From CAZEMR01 sp964513465 (GTDB lineage: Bacteria > Bacteroidota > Ignavibacteria > Kapaibacteriales > UBA2268), in NCBI GenBank assembly GCA_964513465.1, contig CAZEMR010000009.1, positions 1-62,738 on the forward strand: a stretch of DNA of 62,738 bases, given 5' to 3'. This document shows, piece by piece, positions 54,173 to 62,738 of this stretch (position 1 is the first letter of the stretch; each line of letters opens with the position of its first letter). Both the position numbers and the translations under genes were made by a program. The notes under the pieces were generated by a model. The model saw only the letters and a program-made list of their open reading frames with translations. It ran no database searches and was not told where the DNA came from.

Positions 54173-55261
54173 CTATTCAGCCATACGGGATTGCAAATCG
54201 GCGATTCTCTCTGCGTAGTGATCGCTTTTTTCGGGATGCTGTTCGGTTAATTTTTCGAATGCCTCGATAGCTTTTTCTATCTGTCCCTGATTAAACAATA
54301 TATTGGCAAAAGTCTCGGTGACGACGGATGGCATTGCGCCCTCGTTATCCGATGGCGGATCGTCGTTGCGATCCTCCTCGACCCGTTCTATGCGGGCATT
54401 CTTCAGCCGGCTCGCCAGTGCGTCCAGATCAAGATCGTCCGCCGCATTTGAAAACGGAGATGTATACCTTCCGGAAGGGGGCTGCTCGAATCCCGGCTCG
54501 GGCGGACCGGGCAATGGACGGTAATGGCTGCGCGATCGGCGCCGCGATGCCGTATCCGAAGGCAGAAAGCTCAGCCCCGGTATGATATCCGGATCGGCCG
54601 CCCGTAGAGACGGCTTATCGGGTGAAGGCTGCTTAATGAAGCTATCCATTAGTCTGCGGCCATTTTTTTCAGGAGTCCCGCTTCCTGGTTCAGATGGCTC
54701 GCTGCCGGATTCTTCGATGGCGTTTTCTGATTCCGGGGGCTCGCTTTCGAATTCATCCGGATAATCCGAATAAATTTCGACGTCTTCATCTTCTTTAATC
54801 GGCTCTTCGGTGTGGTAGGCCTCCTCGAGCACTGTGTCTTTCTCGATATATTCCTCGAGAAGGTCGCCGTATTCTTCTTCGGGAATTGGTTCGGCGGACT
54901 CCTCCTCTTCGTAGTATGCTTCTTCTGTGTCCGTTTCGGAATATGTATTAATCATTTCGTCAATTTCGTCCTGTCCGGATTGATCATGGCTGGATTTGTT
55001 CTCTTCTGATTTATCGAATTCCCCGGGCTTTGGCATTACACTGCGATTACCTGAGAATCTCTTCCTTGCTTCGCTGTAAATCTTCTCGGATTCTTCAGAA
55101 TCTCCGATCTGGCGGTATGCACGGCTAAGCACGCTTAACGCAGCGGGATAGTCGGGATACTGCTCGAGTCCTCGCCGGCAAAGCTCGATAGCGTCCTCGG
55201 CAAGTCCGGCCATCAGCAATTGCTCGGCCTCGACAGCGAAAAGAGGTGAAATATCAGACAT
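54173..55261 (-). CDS. TPR protein with long acidic linker
   Basis: 362 residues. TPR-like helices lie at both ends (~5-70: GLAEDAIELCRRGLEQYPDYPAALSVLSRAY; ~315-360: ILFNQGQIEKAIEAFEKLTEQHPEK). The middle ~240 residues are low-complexity, very acidic (runs of Glu and Asp, EEYGDLLEEYIEKD) and then Pro/Ser/Arg-rich, so probably disordered. No signal peptide. Likely a cytoplasmic adaptor; the partner is unknown. Confidence 0.8.
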   Translation of the reverse strand: MSDISPLFAVEAEQLLMAGLAEDAIELCRRGLEQYPDYPAALSVLSRAYRQIGDSEESEKIYSEARKRFSGNRSVMPKPGEFDKSEENKSSHDQSGQDEIDEMINTYSETDTEEAYYEEEESAEPIPEEEYGDLLEEYIEKDTVLEEAYHTEEPIKEDEDVEIYSDYPDEFESEPPESENAIEESGSEPSEPGSGTPEKNGRRLMDSFIKQPSPDKPSLRAADPDIIPGLSFLPSDTASRRRSRSHYRPLPGPPEPGFEQPPSGRYTSPFSNAADDLDLDALASRLKNARIERVEEDRNDDPPSDNEGAMPSVVTETFANILFNQGQIEKAIEAFEKLTEQHPEKSDHYAERIADLQSRMAE

Positions 55262-55292
55262 TGAATTTATTAAATAATTGATTTATATATAA

Positions 55293-56006
55293 TTAATCTT
55301 TGCTGCCGCCCAGCAGTCTGAGCAGAAACAGGAACAAATTGATAAAGTCCAGATAAAGCCTCAGCGCACCGATTATTGCGCTTTTGGTGGCAATCTCGCT
55401 GCCCTGGGTCTGCACCATATATTCTTCCTTGATCTTTTGCGTGTCGTATGCGGTCAGTCCTGCGAACACGATGACGCCAATAACCGATACGATGAAATCA
55501 ATTGCCGGGCTGCCTATGAATATATTAACAACCATAGCAATTATGATGCCGATCAGCCCCATAAACATGAAGCGTCCCACGCCGGAGAGATCCTTTTTCG
55601 AAAAATATCCAAATGCGCTTAGAGCTGCGTACATCGCCGCCGCAATGAAAAATGTGGTATAAATCGACGCCTGAGTATAGGCGATCATAATCACCGAAAG
55701 CGTCAGACCGTTCAGCAGCGAATAGCCAAGAAACAGCACAGCCGCCACGGTGGGAGACATCTTATGAACTGCCGCCGACAGCCCGAAGACCATCGCAAGC
55801 TCGCCGATTATAAGCACATAAAATATCGGCGAAGAAATTATGGATATATACAGCTCTGTGGTATATACGAACACCATGGTGAGCGCGGTAATCAAAAGTC
55901 CGCCCACCATCCATGAATAAACCTTGGCAAGCCAGGTTTGCTGGGCTTCGGCGATTGATCCCTGGTCGATAGTTTTGGGGTATGCCTCGCGATAATTTTC
56001 GTTCAT
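55293..56006 (-). CDS. Bax inhibitor-1/YccA family membrane protein
   Basis: 237 residues with seven hydrophobic helices and the family segments AYDTQKIKEEY and LRLYLDFINLFLFLLRLLG. Bacterial members are thought to be calcium-leak channels or to modulate membrane protease FtsH; which applies is unknown. Same strand as its neighbours, with 31 nt to the TPR gene. Confidence 0.92.
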   Translation of the reverse strand: MNENYREAYPKTIDQGSIAEAQQTWLAKVYSWMVGGLLITALTMVFVYTTELYISIISSPIFYVLIIGELAMVFGLSAAVHKMSPTVAAVLFLGYSLLNGLTLSVIMIAYTQASIYTTFFIAAAMYAALSAFGYFSKKDLSGVGRFMFMGLIGIIIAMVVNIFIGSPAIDFIVSVIGVIVFAGLTAYDTQKIKEEYMVQTQGSEIATKSAIIGALRLYLDFINLFLFLLRLLGGSKD

Positions 56007-56080
56007 AACATCCTCGGAAATTATATTCGCAAATTTTATATTCGAATAATTCAGACTGAAAACAGGACAAAATATTGGCG

Positions 56081-57055
56081 CTATTTCTGCCGCTCGACGA
56101 TAAAATTGGCAAAATCAGTCATAGACTGTTTTTCCTCGCCGTCCCGGAAAATCGAAAGGGAATCAATTGCCCTGTTTATATATTCGCGGGCCTTCTTTTC
56201 GGAATGCTCAATTCCGCCGCGCTCGTTAACAAATTCGATCACGTCCTTGATCTGCGATTTCGTGATTTTATCATTCTTAATAGTTTTAATAATATGCTTT
56301 GCCAGTTTTGGTTCGGAATTGCCCAGGGCGTAGAGCAGTGGCAGCGTGACTTTTTTCTCGCGAATGTCGTTGCCAACGGGTTTGCCGATAATCGAGCTTT
56401 TTGAGCTGTAGTCGAATATGTCGTCTTTTATCTGGAATGCGATACCGACGCTTTCGCCATAATTCCGGAGCGCGTCTATCTGCTCGTCGTTTGCCCCGGC
56501 GCTTAATGCTCCTAACTCGCAGCATGCGGTCAGCAAAGATGCGGTTTTGTCAGAAATTATTTTAAAATAAATATCTTCGTCAAGATCGAATTTCTTGCTT
56601 TTTTCGATTTGCAGCAATTCGCCTTCGCTCATTCGCTTAACCGCCGTAGAGGTGGCCTTCAGGAATCGGAATTCGTCGCCGTCAATAGCCGAGAGCAGAC
56701 CCTTGGCAAGCAGGAAGTCGCCGATAAGCACGGCGATTCTGTTGTTCCATTCGGCATTGATAGAGGCTATGCCCCGCCGAACGCGAGAGCCGTCCACTAC
56801 ATCGTCGTGGATAAGGGTGGCCGTATGCAATAGCTCGATCATGGCCGCGCCGGTGAATGCGCGCTCGGTGATGCCGCCGCAAAGCCTTGCGGTGAGCATA
56901 AGCACGATGGGGCGCATCTGTTTGCCGCGCCTGCGGTTAATGTATTTCAGTATCAGGTTGAGCAGGGCGACTTCCGAGCTCATCATGTCTTTGAGGTATT
57001 TATTGAATTCTTCCAGCCGCTCATCAATCGGTCTGGTGATATCGTTCAAAGTCAT
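56081..57055 (-). CDS. Trans-polyprenyl diphosphate synthase
   Basis: 324 residues, all-alpha prenyltransferase. It adds isopentenyl diphosphate to an allylic diphosphate to make a long-chain precursor for menaquinone or ubiquinone. First aspartate-rich motif LIHDDVVDGSRVRRG (~81-95), second motif FQIKDDIFDYSS (~211), with GKQMRP upstream for substrate. Small residues before the first motif favour a long product such as octaprenyl, but length cannot be fixed from sequence. Confidence 0.93.
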   Translation of the reverse strand: MTLNDITRPIDERLEEFNKYLKDMMSSEVALLNLILKYINRRRGKQMRPIVLMLTARLCGGITERAFTGAAMIELLHTATLIHDDVVDGSRVRRGIASINAEWNNRIAVLIGDFLLAKGLLSAIDGDEFRFLKATSTAVKRMSEGELLQIEKSKKFDLDEDIYFKIISDKTASLLTACCELGALSAGANDEQIDALRNYGESVGIAFQIKDDIFDYSSKSSIIGKPVGNDIREKKVTLPLLYALGNSEPKLAKHIIKTIKNDKITKSQIKDVIEFVNERGGIEHSEKKAREYINRAIDSLSIFRDGEEKQSMTDFANFIVERQK

Positions 57056-57220
57056 CCGGGATTACAATTTCAATTAATAAAATTAAACTATTTTCGGAAT
57101 TTGCAGCAATATACAATTTTAATTTTAAACATAATGCTTTTAAAATTCAAGTTGTTTTTTATAAAAAAATTGAATATATGCAAATTTGCAGACTGATTTA
57201 GATGTAAACTGCGAATAAAA

Positions 57221-57254
57221 ATCCGGCGCAGACTTTTCGGGAGCGGCGCCGGAT
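57221..57254 (-). terminator. Rho-independent terminator of glnS
   Basis: ATCCGGCGC (57221-57229) pairs with GCGCCGGAT (57246-57254). Read on the minus strand it is followed by TTTTTATTC, 33 nt after the glnS stop. Confidence 0.88.
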
Positions 57255-57286
57255 ATTGGATTCTATTTTAGATATTTCAAATCAGA

Positions 57287-58990
57287 TTATTTATTCTTTA
57301 TTTTTGCCCAGGTGTCGCGAAGCGTCACTGTCCGGTTGAACACAGGCCGCTCCGGTGTGCTGTCGCCCGAATCCGGAGTAAAATATCCCACGCGCTCGAA
57401 CTGGATCATGTCGCCCGGCGCGGTATTTCGAAGCTCGGGCTCCATTTTGCCATACACCGTCTTAAGCGAATCGGGATTGATGCTGGCCTTCCAGTCGGTG
57501 CCCTCGGGTACGTCGGTTGGGTCCTCGGCGTCGAACAACGTTTCATAAAGCCGCACCTCCGCGTCGAAGCAATGCTCGGCGGATACCCAGTGGATGGTGC
57601 CCTTTACCTTGCGTCCGTCGGGGGCCTGTCCGCCCTTGGTTTCAGGATCGTAGGTGCAGCGCAGCTCGGTAATATTGCCCTCGGCGTCTTTAATAACTTC
57701 CTCGCATTTAATGAAATATGCCCAGCGCAGGCGTACTTCGCGGCCCGGCGCCAGCCGGAAGAATTTGCGCGGCGGATCTTCCATAAAATCATGGCGCTCT
57801 ATATATATTTCCCGGCCGAATGGCACATTGCGTGTGCCTTCGGACTCATCCTCGGGGTTATTTACCGCTTCGAGCTGCTCGGTCTGGCCCTCGGGATAAT
57901 TCGTGATGACGACCTTCAGCGGGTCGAGCACGGCCATATACCGGCGCGCGCGTTTGTTCAGGTCCTCGCGGATGCAGTATTCCAGCAACGCCATATCCAC
58001 GGTGCTGGCCTTTTTGGCAACTCCGATGCGGTCGGCGAACATCCGGATCGATTCCGGGGTATAGCCGCGCCGCCGAAGTCCCGAGATAGTGGGCATTCGC
58101 GGATCGTCCCAACCGGAGACGATACCGCTTTGGACGAGTTCGAGCAGTTTGCGTTTGCTCATGACGGTGTAGGTCAGGTTCAGCCGCGCGAATTCGATCT
58201 GCTGCGGATGATAGACCCCAAGCTGATCGAGGAACCAGTCGTAGAGCGGGCGGTGGTCTTCGAACTCGAGTGTGCATAGCGAATGCGTGATTTTTTCGAG
58301 CGAATCCGAGAGGCAATGCGTAAAGTCGTACATAGGATATATGCACCACTTATTGCCGGTGCGGTGGTGTTCGGCGCGCTTGATGCGATAAATCGTGGGG
58401 TCGCGCATGTTCAGATTTGGCGATGCCATATCGATTTTGGCGCGGAGCACACGCGATCCATCGGGGAATTCGCCGTTTTTCATTTTTTCGAATAATTCGA
58501 GATTCTCTTCGATTGATCGGCCGCGCCAGGGCGATTCCTTGCCGGGCTCGGTCAGCGTGCCGCGGTATTTGCGGATTTCCTCGGCCGAGAGGTCGTCCAC
58601 ATAGGCCTTGCCCATTTTAATTAACTGAATGGCATATTCGTATAATTTATCGAAATAATCCGAGGCATAGTAGAGCCGGTCGTCCCAGTCGAAGCCCAGC
58701 CAGCGGACGTCGCGCTGGATAGAATCGACGTATTCGACGTTCTCCTTTTCGGGATTTGTGTCGTCGAACCGAAGATTGCAAAGGCCCTTATAGTCCTCGG
58801 CGACCCCGAAATTGAGGCAGATTGATTTAGCATGGCCGATATGCAGATAGCCGTTCGGCTCCGGAGGGAAACGTGTATGGACGCGGCCTCCGTGCTTGCC
58901 GGTCTCGTTGTCGCGATCGATTATATTCTTGATAAAATTAGAGCTTGCTTCTTTGGGCGAAGTGTTTTCGTTAGGATTTTTGGCAGCCAT
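57287..58990 (-). CDS. glnS: Glutaminyl-tRNA synthetase
   Basis: 567 residues, class I synthetase charging tRNA-Gln directly with glutamine. The HIGH motif is PPEPNGYLHIGHAKS, with RFDDTNPEKE and the KMSKS-type loop VMSKRKL; the two C-terminal anticodon-binding beta-barrels are present. GlnRS instead of GluRS is indicated by the RFDDTNP and CIYPMYDFTHCLSD segments. Presence of GlnRS means the cell need not use the transamidation route for this tRNA. Good terminator follows. Confidence 0.96.
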   Translation of the reverse strand: MAAKNPNENTSPKEASSNFIKNIIDRDNETGKHGGRVHTRFPPEPNGYLHIGHAKSICLNFGVAEDYKGLCNLRFDDTNPEKENVEYVDSIQRDVRWLGFDWDDRLYYASDYFDKLYEYAIQLIKMGKAYVDDLSAEEIRKYRGTLTEPGKESPWRGRSIEENLELFEKMKNGEFPDGSRVLRAKIDMASPNLNMRDPTIYRIKRAEHHRTGNKWCIYPMYDFTHCLSDSLEKITHSLCTLEFEDHRPLYDWFLDQLGVYHPQQIEFARLNLTYTVMSKRKLLELVQSGIVSGWDDPRMPTISGLRRRGYTPESIRMFADRIGVAKKASTVDMALLEYCIREDLNKRARRYMAVLDPLKVVITNYPEGQTEQLEAVNNPEDESEGTRNVPFGREIYIERHDFMEDPPRKFFRLAPGREVRLRWAYFIKCEEVIKDAEGNITELRCTYDPETKGGQAPDGRKVKGTIHWVSAEHCFDAEVRLYETLFDAEDPTDVPEGTDWKASINPDSLKTVYGKMEPELRNTAPGDMIQFERVGYFTPDSGDSTPERPVFNRTVTLRDTWAKIKNK

Positions 58991-59075
58991 AATTCAGTCC
59001 TGTGATTTCTCGAATTAAATAATAATATTTGTAATTTTGCTTTTCCAAAATTAACTAAAATTATTCAAAATGAAG

Positions 59076-59083
59076 TATCTTTG
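59076..59083 (+). promoter_or_regulatory. Candidate -7 box for the OmpA-domain gene
   Basis: TATCTTTG matches TAnnTTTG and lies 112 nt before the start. A matching -33 TTTG is not found at normal spacing. Confidence 0.3.
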
Positions 59084-59194
59084 TAATTAAATAGTAATAA
59101 TTGAATAAAGCAAATAATAATTTCAATCAGAGCCGCCGGGCATGGTATGGTAATTGCTTGCTTAGCGGATAGATTTATATTTCGGGAAGGGAAG

Positions 59195-61312
59195 ATGGCA
59201 CGGTTTATTTTAATAATTTTTGCATTAACATTTTGGCCTGTAAATATTTATGCACAGAATATTCCTGACGGGGAATACTCCGATGACGAATACTACGACG
59301 AAGAATACGAGGATGAATTCTACGACGAGGAATCGCCGGACTTCCCATGCGAGGTCTGCGACACCAACGAGCTGAAGCCACGCTTCGGAGTTTTTTACGA
59401 TTTCGGATTGAATTTCCACACAAGCGATTTTTCGAATCTGCCGGGCGTGGCGAATTGCTGTCCGGAATTCACAGGCGCATTCGCGACCGGCCTCCGCACA
59501 GGCGCGCTGGCGATATATCCTTTTGATTATCAATATTTTGCGACGCTGCGCGCGGGGTTTGCCTATACCTCGGGGCAGTTCAAAAGCGCCGAGGCCACCA
59601 CCGTTATCGTCGATGGCGTCAGCCAGCCAGGCGAATTCGAGCACCTGCTGGACTTCGAGCTTGGCGAAATCGCGATCAATCCCGCATTCGGCTACCGAGC
59701 CTGGCGGCATCTGATAGTCGAGGGCGGAGTGGCGATCTCATTCCCCGTGCATACATATTACTTCCAGCGCGAAGAGGTATCTCAACCCGCCGACCGCGGC
59801 ACATTCACAGACGGAACTCGACGCCGCGGCGAATCCGACGGCGAAATTCCCGAGGCAGCCGGGGTGGGGGTGGCGCTTACTGCCGGAGCATCGTACGAAT
59901 TCCCGCTGCGGCCCGACCGCGCGCTGATGCTTGCGCCGGAAATTTTCTATAAATTCCATCTGACGCCCTACGTTTCGGGGATAAGCTGGAATTCGCATAA
60001 TATATATATCGGCGCATCGGTAAGGTATAAGGAGCCGCCTCCGCCGCCGCCTCCACCGCCGCCGCCGCTGCCCGCGCCATTGCCGGGAATGCCCGCTCCG
60101 CCGGAAGCGCCGGAGATTTACGCATCGGTCAGCGCAGTCGAGGTCGATTCCACAGGCGAGGTGCGGAAGAATTTCAGCATCCGGATAGAGGACTTTATCT
60201 CGCGGAATATGCGGCCGCTATTGAATTATATATTTTTCGAGGAAAATTCCGCGGAAATTCCTGAGCGCTATCATCTGATCGACAGCACGGAAGCCGGCGA
60301 CTTCTCGATGAAATCCCTGCGCGAGGCCGGGGCGCTCGAGACCTATTATCATGTATTGAATATAATCGGAATGCGGCTGCGCGAGAATCCCGACGAAAGG
60401 ATCACGCTGGTCGGAACGAATTCGAATACCGACGCGGAAAAGGGCAATCTGGAGCTTTCCAGGCAGCGCGCAGAAGCGATCCGGGATTATTTTGCGGAAG
60501 TATGGGATATAAAACCATCGAGAATGCAAATTGTGGCACGCAATTTGCCTAAAAAATACTCAAGAACGGACGAGCCCAGCGGCCAGCAGGAAAACCGCCG
60601 CGTCGAGATTATCCCGACCGGCGATGAGCTGACCGAACCAGTGATCACCATTGATACGATGCGGGCGATTTCGGCAAGGAATGTCAGATTTATGCCCGAG
60701 ATCACAGCCGAAGCAGGCCTGAGCCAATGGATGCTTAACGTAAGCCAGGGCGGCCGCGAACTATTCAGCGCCGCGGGGGACAGCATCCCCGAAAATATCG
60801 AATGGCGGCTCGAGCAGGAAAACGGCAATTCGCCCAAAACCGCCGAAAATATTGAATACAGGCTGGCCGTCCGCGATTCGCTCGGGCAGCGCGCAGCCAG
60901 CAAGACCATGCGGCTGCCGGTCGAGAAAATCTCTATCGACCGCAAAAGGCTCGAACGAATCGAAGACCGCGAGTTCGAATACTACAGCCTGATTCTATTC
61001 GACTACGGCACTACCCGGCTCGACCGGGAGCACCGCAAAACGGTCGATTTCGTGAAAAACAGGATCACTCCTCAGGCGGAGGTATATATATACGGCTATA
61101 CCGACCGCATTGGCGAGGAGGACGTGAATAAACGTATTTCAGAACGCCGCGCGCAAGCAGTCGCCCGGCGCCTGAGAATACCCGACGCAAAAGTCGAGGG
61201 ACTCGGAGAATCCGATCTGCTGTTCGACAACGAACTGCCTGAAGGCCGCTTCTACTGCCGGACGGTGAGGATAATCATCGAAACATCGGTGCACGACGAC
61301 GACGACGAATAA
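59195..61312 (+). CDS. Outer-membrane protein with two OmpA-like domains
   Basis: 705 residues. Signal peptide 1-21 (ends IYAQ), then a strongly acidic Asp/Glu/Tyr stretch (~25-50), a beta-barrel-like domain (~60-280), a proline run (11 Pro) as a hinge, a first OmpA-type peptidoglycan-binding domain (~350-455; ERITLVGTNSNTDAEKGNLELSRQRAEAI, ENRRVEI) and a second (~605-690; EVYIYGYTDRIGEEDVNKRISERRAQAV). The C-terminus is Asp-rich. It probably links the outer membrane to the cell wall. AAGGGAAG precedes the chosen ATG; an upstream in-frame ATG adds 16 residues that do not look like a signal start. Confidence 0.85.
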   Translation: MARFILIIFALTFWPVNIYAQNIPDGEYSDDEYYDEEYEDEFYDEESPDFPCEVCDTNELKPRFGVFYDFGLNFHTSDFSNLPGVANCCPEFTGAFATGLRTGALAIYPFDYQYFATLRAGFAYTSGQFKSAEATTVIVDGVSQPGEFEHLLDFELGEIAINPAFGYRAWRHLIVEGGVAISFPVHTYYFQREEVSQPADRGTFTDGTRRRGESDGEIPEAAGVGVALTAGASYEFPLRPDRALMLAPEIFYKFHLTPYVSGISWNSHNIYIGASVRYKEPPPPPPPPPPPLPAPLPGMPAPPEAPEIYASVSAVEVDSTGEVRKNFSIRIEDFISRNMRPLLNYIFFEENSAEIPERYHLIDSTEAGDFSMKSLREAGALETYYHVLNIIGMRLRENPDERITLVGTNSNTDAEKGNLELSRQRAEAIRDYFAEVWDIKPSRMQIVARNLPKKYSRTDEPSGQQENRRVEIIPTGDELTEPVITIDTMRAISARNVRFMPEITAEAGLSQWMLNVSQGGRELFSAAGDSIPENIEWRLEQENGNSPKTAENIEYRLAVRDSLGQRAASKTMRLPVEKISIDRKRLERIEDREFEYYSLILFDYGTTRLDREHRKTVDFVKNRITPQAEVYIYGYTDRIGEEDVNKRISERRAQAVARRLRIPDAKVEGLGESDLLFDNELPEGRFYCRTVRIIIETSVHDDDDE

Positions 61313-61333
61313 AAAATGTGCTATCCCCCCAGA

Positions 61334-61386
61334 ATCCCCTTTTGTTGACCGGAGACGTCCGCGATACGAAAGGGGATATTTTTTTG
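61334..61386 (+). terminator. Rho-independent terminator
   Basis: ATCCCCTTT (61334-61342) pairs with AAAGGGGAT (61369-61377), followed by a T-rich run to 61386. The loop is 26 nt and could hold a small inner pairing. Confidence 0.8.
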
Positions 61387-61478
61387 CAAAATACCACAAA
61401 TCCGATTGCAATAGTCCTATTTCGGTTACGTCTTCCAAAGTAGTTCATAACAATCAGTCTAATAACAGGTAGAATGCG

Positions 61479-61904
61479 ATGCTGAGATTATCCAAAAAAG
61501 TAGAATACGCAATCCTCGCGCTGCAATATATGGGCGCCCGAAAAGGCGAGCTTGTCAGCGCAAAAGAAATGAGTGAATTTCTGAATATATCATTCGAATT
61601 TCTTTCAAAAACATTGCAGGCCCTTATGAAAGGCGGTCTTGTTAAATCCCAGCAGGGCATCAAGGGCGGATACCAGATGACGCGCGACCCTTCGGAGATT
61701 TCGATCGCCGACGTCATCCGCTCGGTCGATGGCAAAACCGGTCTGGTCGAGTGCATCAGCAAAGATAAGGAGGGCTGCGATCGGGTAGAGGACTGCACAA
61801 TCCGTACCCCTATACTGAAAATGCACAAGCGGGTATCGCAGATATTCGCCAAAACCACGATTGCCGATCTGCTGGTCGAAGAAGAATTTGAAATAAATAA
61901 ATAA
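61479..61904 (+). CDS. Rrf2-family regulator, IscR/SufR-like
   Basis: 141 residues. Winged HTH of the Rrf2 type (LSKKVEYAILALQYM, GLVKSQQGIKGGYQM) with three cysteines at 92, 100 and 106 (ECISKDKEGCDRVEDC), the pattern that holds an Fe-S cluster in IscR-like proteins. Only 11 nt separate it from sufB, so it probably senses Fe-S status and controls the suf operon, including its own gene. Confidence 0.92.
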   Translation: MLRLSKKVEYAILALQYMGARKGELVSAKEMSEFLNISFEFLSKTLQALMKGGLVKSQQGIKGGYQMTRDPSEISIADVIRSVDGKTGLVECISKDKEGCDRVEDCTIRTPILKMHKRVSQIFAKTTIADLLVEEEFEINK

Positions 61905-61915
61905 ATTGGTGTGCC

Positions 61916-62713
61916 ATGAGCGACGAAAAGTCATTAATTGAAAAAATTACCAAGAAAAAATACGAATTCGGATTCGTAAGCGATATCGAACAGGAGTTCG
62001 CCCCGAAGGGCCTCAACGAGGACATCGTCAGATTCATATCCGAAAAGAAAAACGAGCCGGAGTTCATGCTCCGCTGGCGGCTGAAGGCATTCCGTCACTG
62101 GCAGAAAATGAAGGAACCCCGCTGGGGCAATCTGAAATTCCCACCAGTAAAATATCAGGATTTATACTATTACGCGGCGCCGAAGCAGGCAATCCGTCCG
62201 AAAAATCTGGACGAAGTCGATCCCGAAATTCTCAAGACATACGAGAAGCTCGGCATCCCGCTCTCGGAGCAGAAGAAGCTGGCCGGAGTGGCTGTCGATG
62301 CAGTGCTCGACAGCGTGTCGGTGGCGACTACATTCAAGGGGAAATTAAACGAATTGGGCATTTTATTTATGCCCATAAGCGAGGCAATCCATGAGCACCC
62401 CGAGCTGGTCGAGAAATACCTCGGCACCGTCGTTCCATATACCGATAATTATTTCGCCGCGCTCAACAGCGCCGTATTCAGCGACGGCTCGTTCTGCTAC
62501 GTGCCGCCGGGCGTACGCTCACCGATGGAGCTATCGACATATTTCCGAATTAATGCCGCATCGACCGGCCAGTTCGAGCGCACATTGCTGATCGCCGACG
62601 AAGGCGCTTATGTCAGCTACCTCGAGGGCTGCACCGCCCCGATGCGCGACGAGAACCAGCTCCACGCCGCAGTGGTCGAACTCGTCGCCCACAAGGACTC
62701 CGAGCTTAAATAA
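61916..62713 (+). CDS. sufB: Fe-S cluster scaffold protein SufB, interrupted by an in-frame stop
   Basis: SufB is part of the SufBCD scaffold that assembles Fe-S clusters. The first 265 residues match SufB throughout (EFGFVSDIEQEFAPKGL, VPPGVRSPMELSTYFRIN, SYLEGCTAPMRDENQLHAAVVELVA). A TAA at 62711-62713 follows SELK, where the family has Tyr and continues STVQNWYPG. The same frame downstream reads STVQTWYP to the window edge, so the stop looks like a single base change (Tyr to stop) in a full-length ~470-residue gene. A second difference (Asn to Thr) lies just after. Sequence error at the contig end is the likeliest cause; a true nonsense mutation is the alternative. Confidence 0.9.
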   Translation: MSDEKSLIEKITKKKYEFGFVSDIEQEFAPKGLNEDIVRFISEKKNEPEFMLRWRLKAFRHWQKMKEPRWGNLKFPPVKYQDLYYYAAPKQAIRPKNLDEVDPEILKTYEKLGIPLSEQKKLAGVAVDAVLDSVSVATTFKGKLNELGILFMPISEAIHEHPELVEKYLGTVVPYTDNYFAALNSAVFSDGSFCYVPPGVRSPMELSTYFRINAASTGQFERTLLIADEGAYVSYLEGCTAPMRDENQLHAAVVELVAHKDSELK

Positions 62714-62738
62714 TCCACAGTCCAGACCTGGTACCCCG

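Noticed and set aside
1..62738. tRNA genes, CRISPR arrays or insertion sequences
   Set aside because: No cloverleaf with a GTTCGA-type T-loop was seen in the gaps, no regularly spaced direct repeats with unique spacers, and no transposase gene or paired terminal repeats.

Overview
This 62.7 kb window looks like part of a chromosome from a bacterium of the Fibrobacteres-Chlorobi-Bacteroidetes (FCB) group, probably a lineage outside the well-studied Bacteroidia. The assignment is inference. It rests on at least seven secreted proteins with type IX secretion (T9SS) C-terminal sorting domains, a BtuB/BtuG-type cobalamin locus, two TonB-dependent receptors, OmpA-type porins, weak or absent Shine-Dalgarno sequences before many genes, and a few matches to the Bacteroidetes -7 promoter box TAnnTTTG. 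There are no rRNA or tRNA genes, insertion sequences or CRISPR arrays. Both ends cut genes, and both show signs of poor end sequence: argD diverges oddly over its first ~50 residues, and sufB carries an in-frame stop about 25 nt from the right edge.

Left part (1-18 kb): the end of argD, then a reverse-strand protein with two GT2 glycosyltransferase domains separated by TPRs, then four tandem paralogues of about 1050-1085 residues. Each has a signal peptide, a short KQF-motif domain, an Asp-box beta-propeller, Ig-like repeats and a T9SS sorting domain. A SAM-dependent methyltransferase sits between the second and third with 1-nt gaps on each side.

Middle part (17.5-34.7 kb): ruvA, a HisA-like barrel that has lost its catalytic residues, nuoG-nuoH-nuoI detached from the other complex I genes, an ACE-like M2 metallopeptidase lipoprotein, a Lon-like protease, rpe, a T9SS transglutaminase-like protein, tatC, a polysaccharide flippase and an asparagine-synthetase-like protein without its glutaminase cysteine.

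Transport block (34.7-43.4 kb): a TonB receptor divergent from a DMT-family transporter. Next comes a clear cobalamin riboswitch ahead of four genes with overlapping stop and start codons: a T9SS propeller, BtuB, a second T9SS surface protein and a BtuG-like lipoprotein. This appears to be an enlarged outer-membrane B12 uptake system and is the most interesting unit here.

Right part (43.4-62.7 kb): uvrA, a CNNM/CBS protein, a lipoprotein / PQQ-propeller-TonB fusion / small membrane protein operon, a response regulator, and a small phage-like control island. In that island an XRE repressor and a separate S24 autopeptidase face a Mor-like activator across a repeat-rich intergenic region. Then follow a universal stress protein, fbp, a TPR protein, a Bax-inhibitor-1 protein, a polyprenyl synthase, glnS, a double-OmpA outer-membrane protein, and an Rrf2 regulator with sufB, the start of an Fe-S assembly locus.
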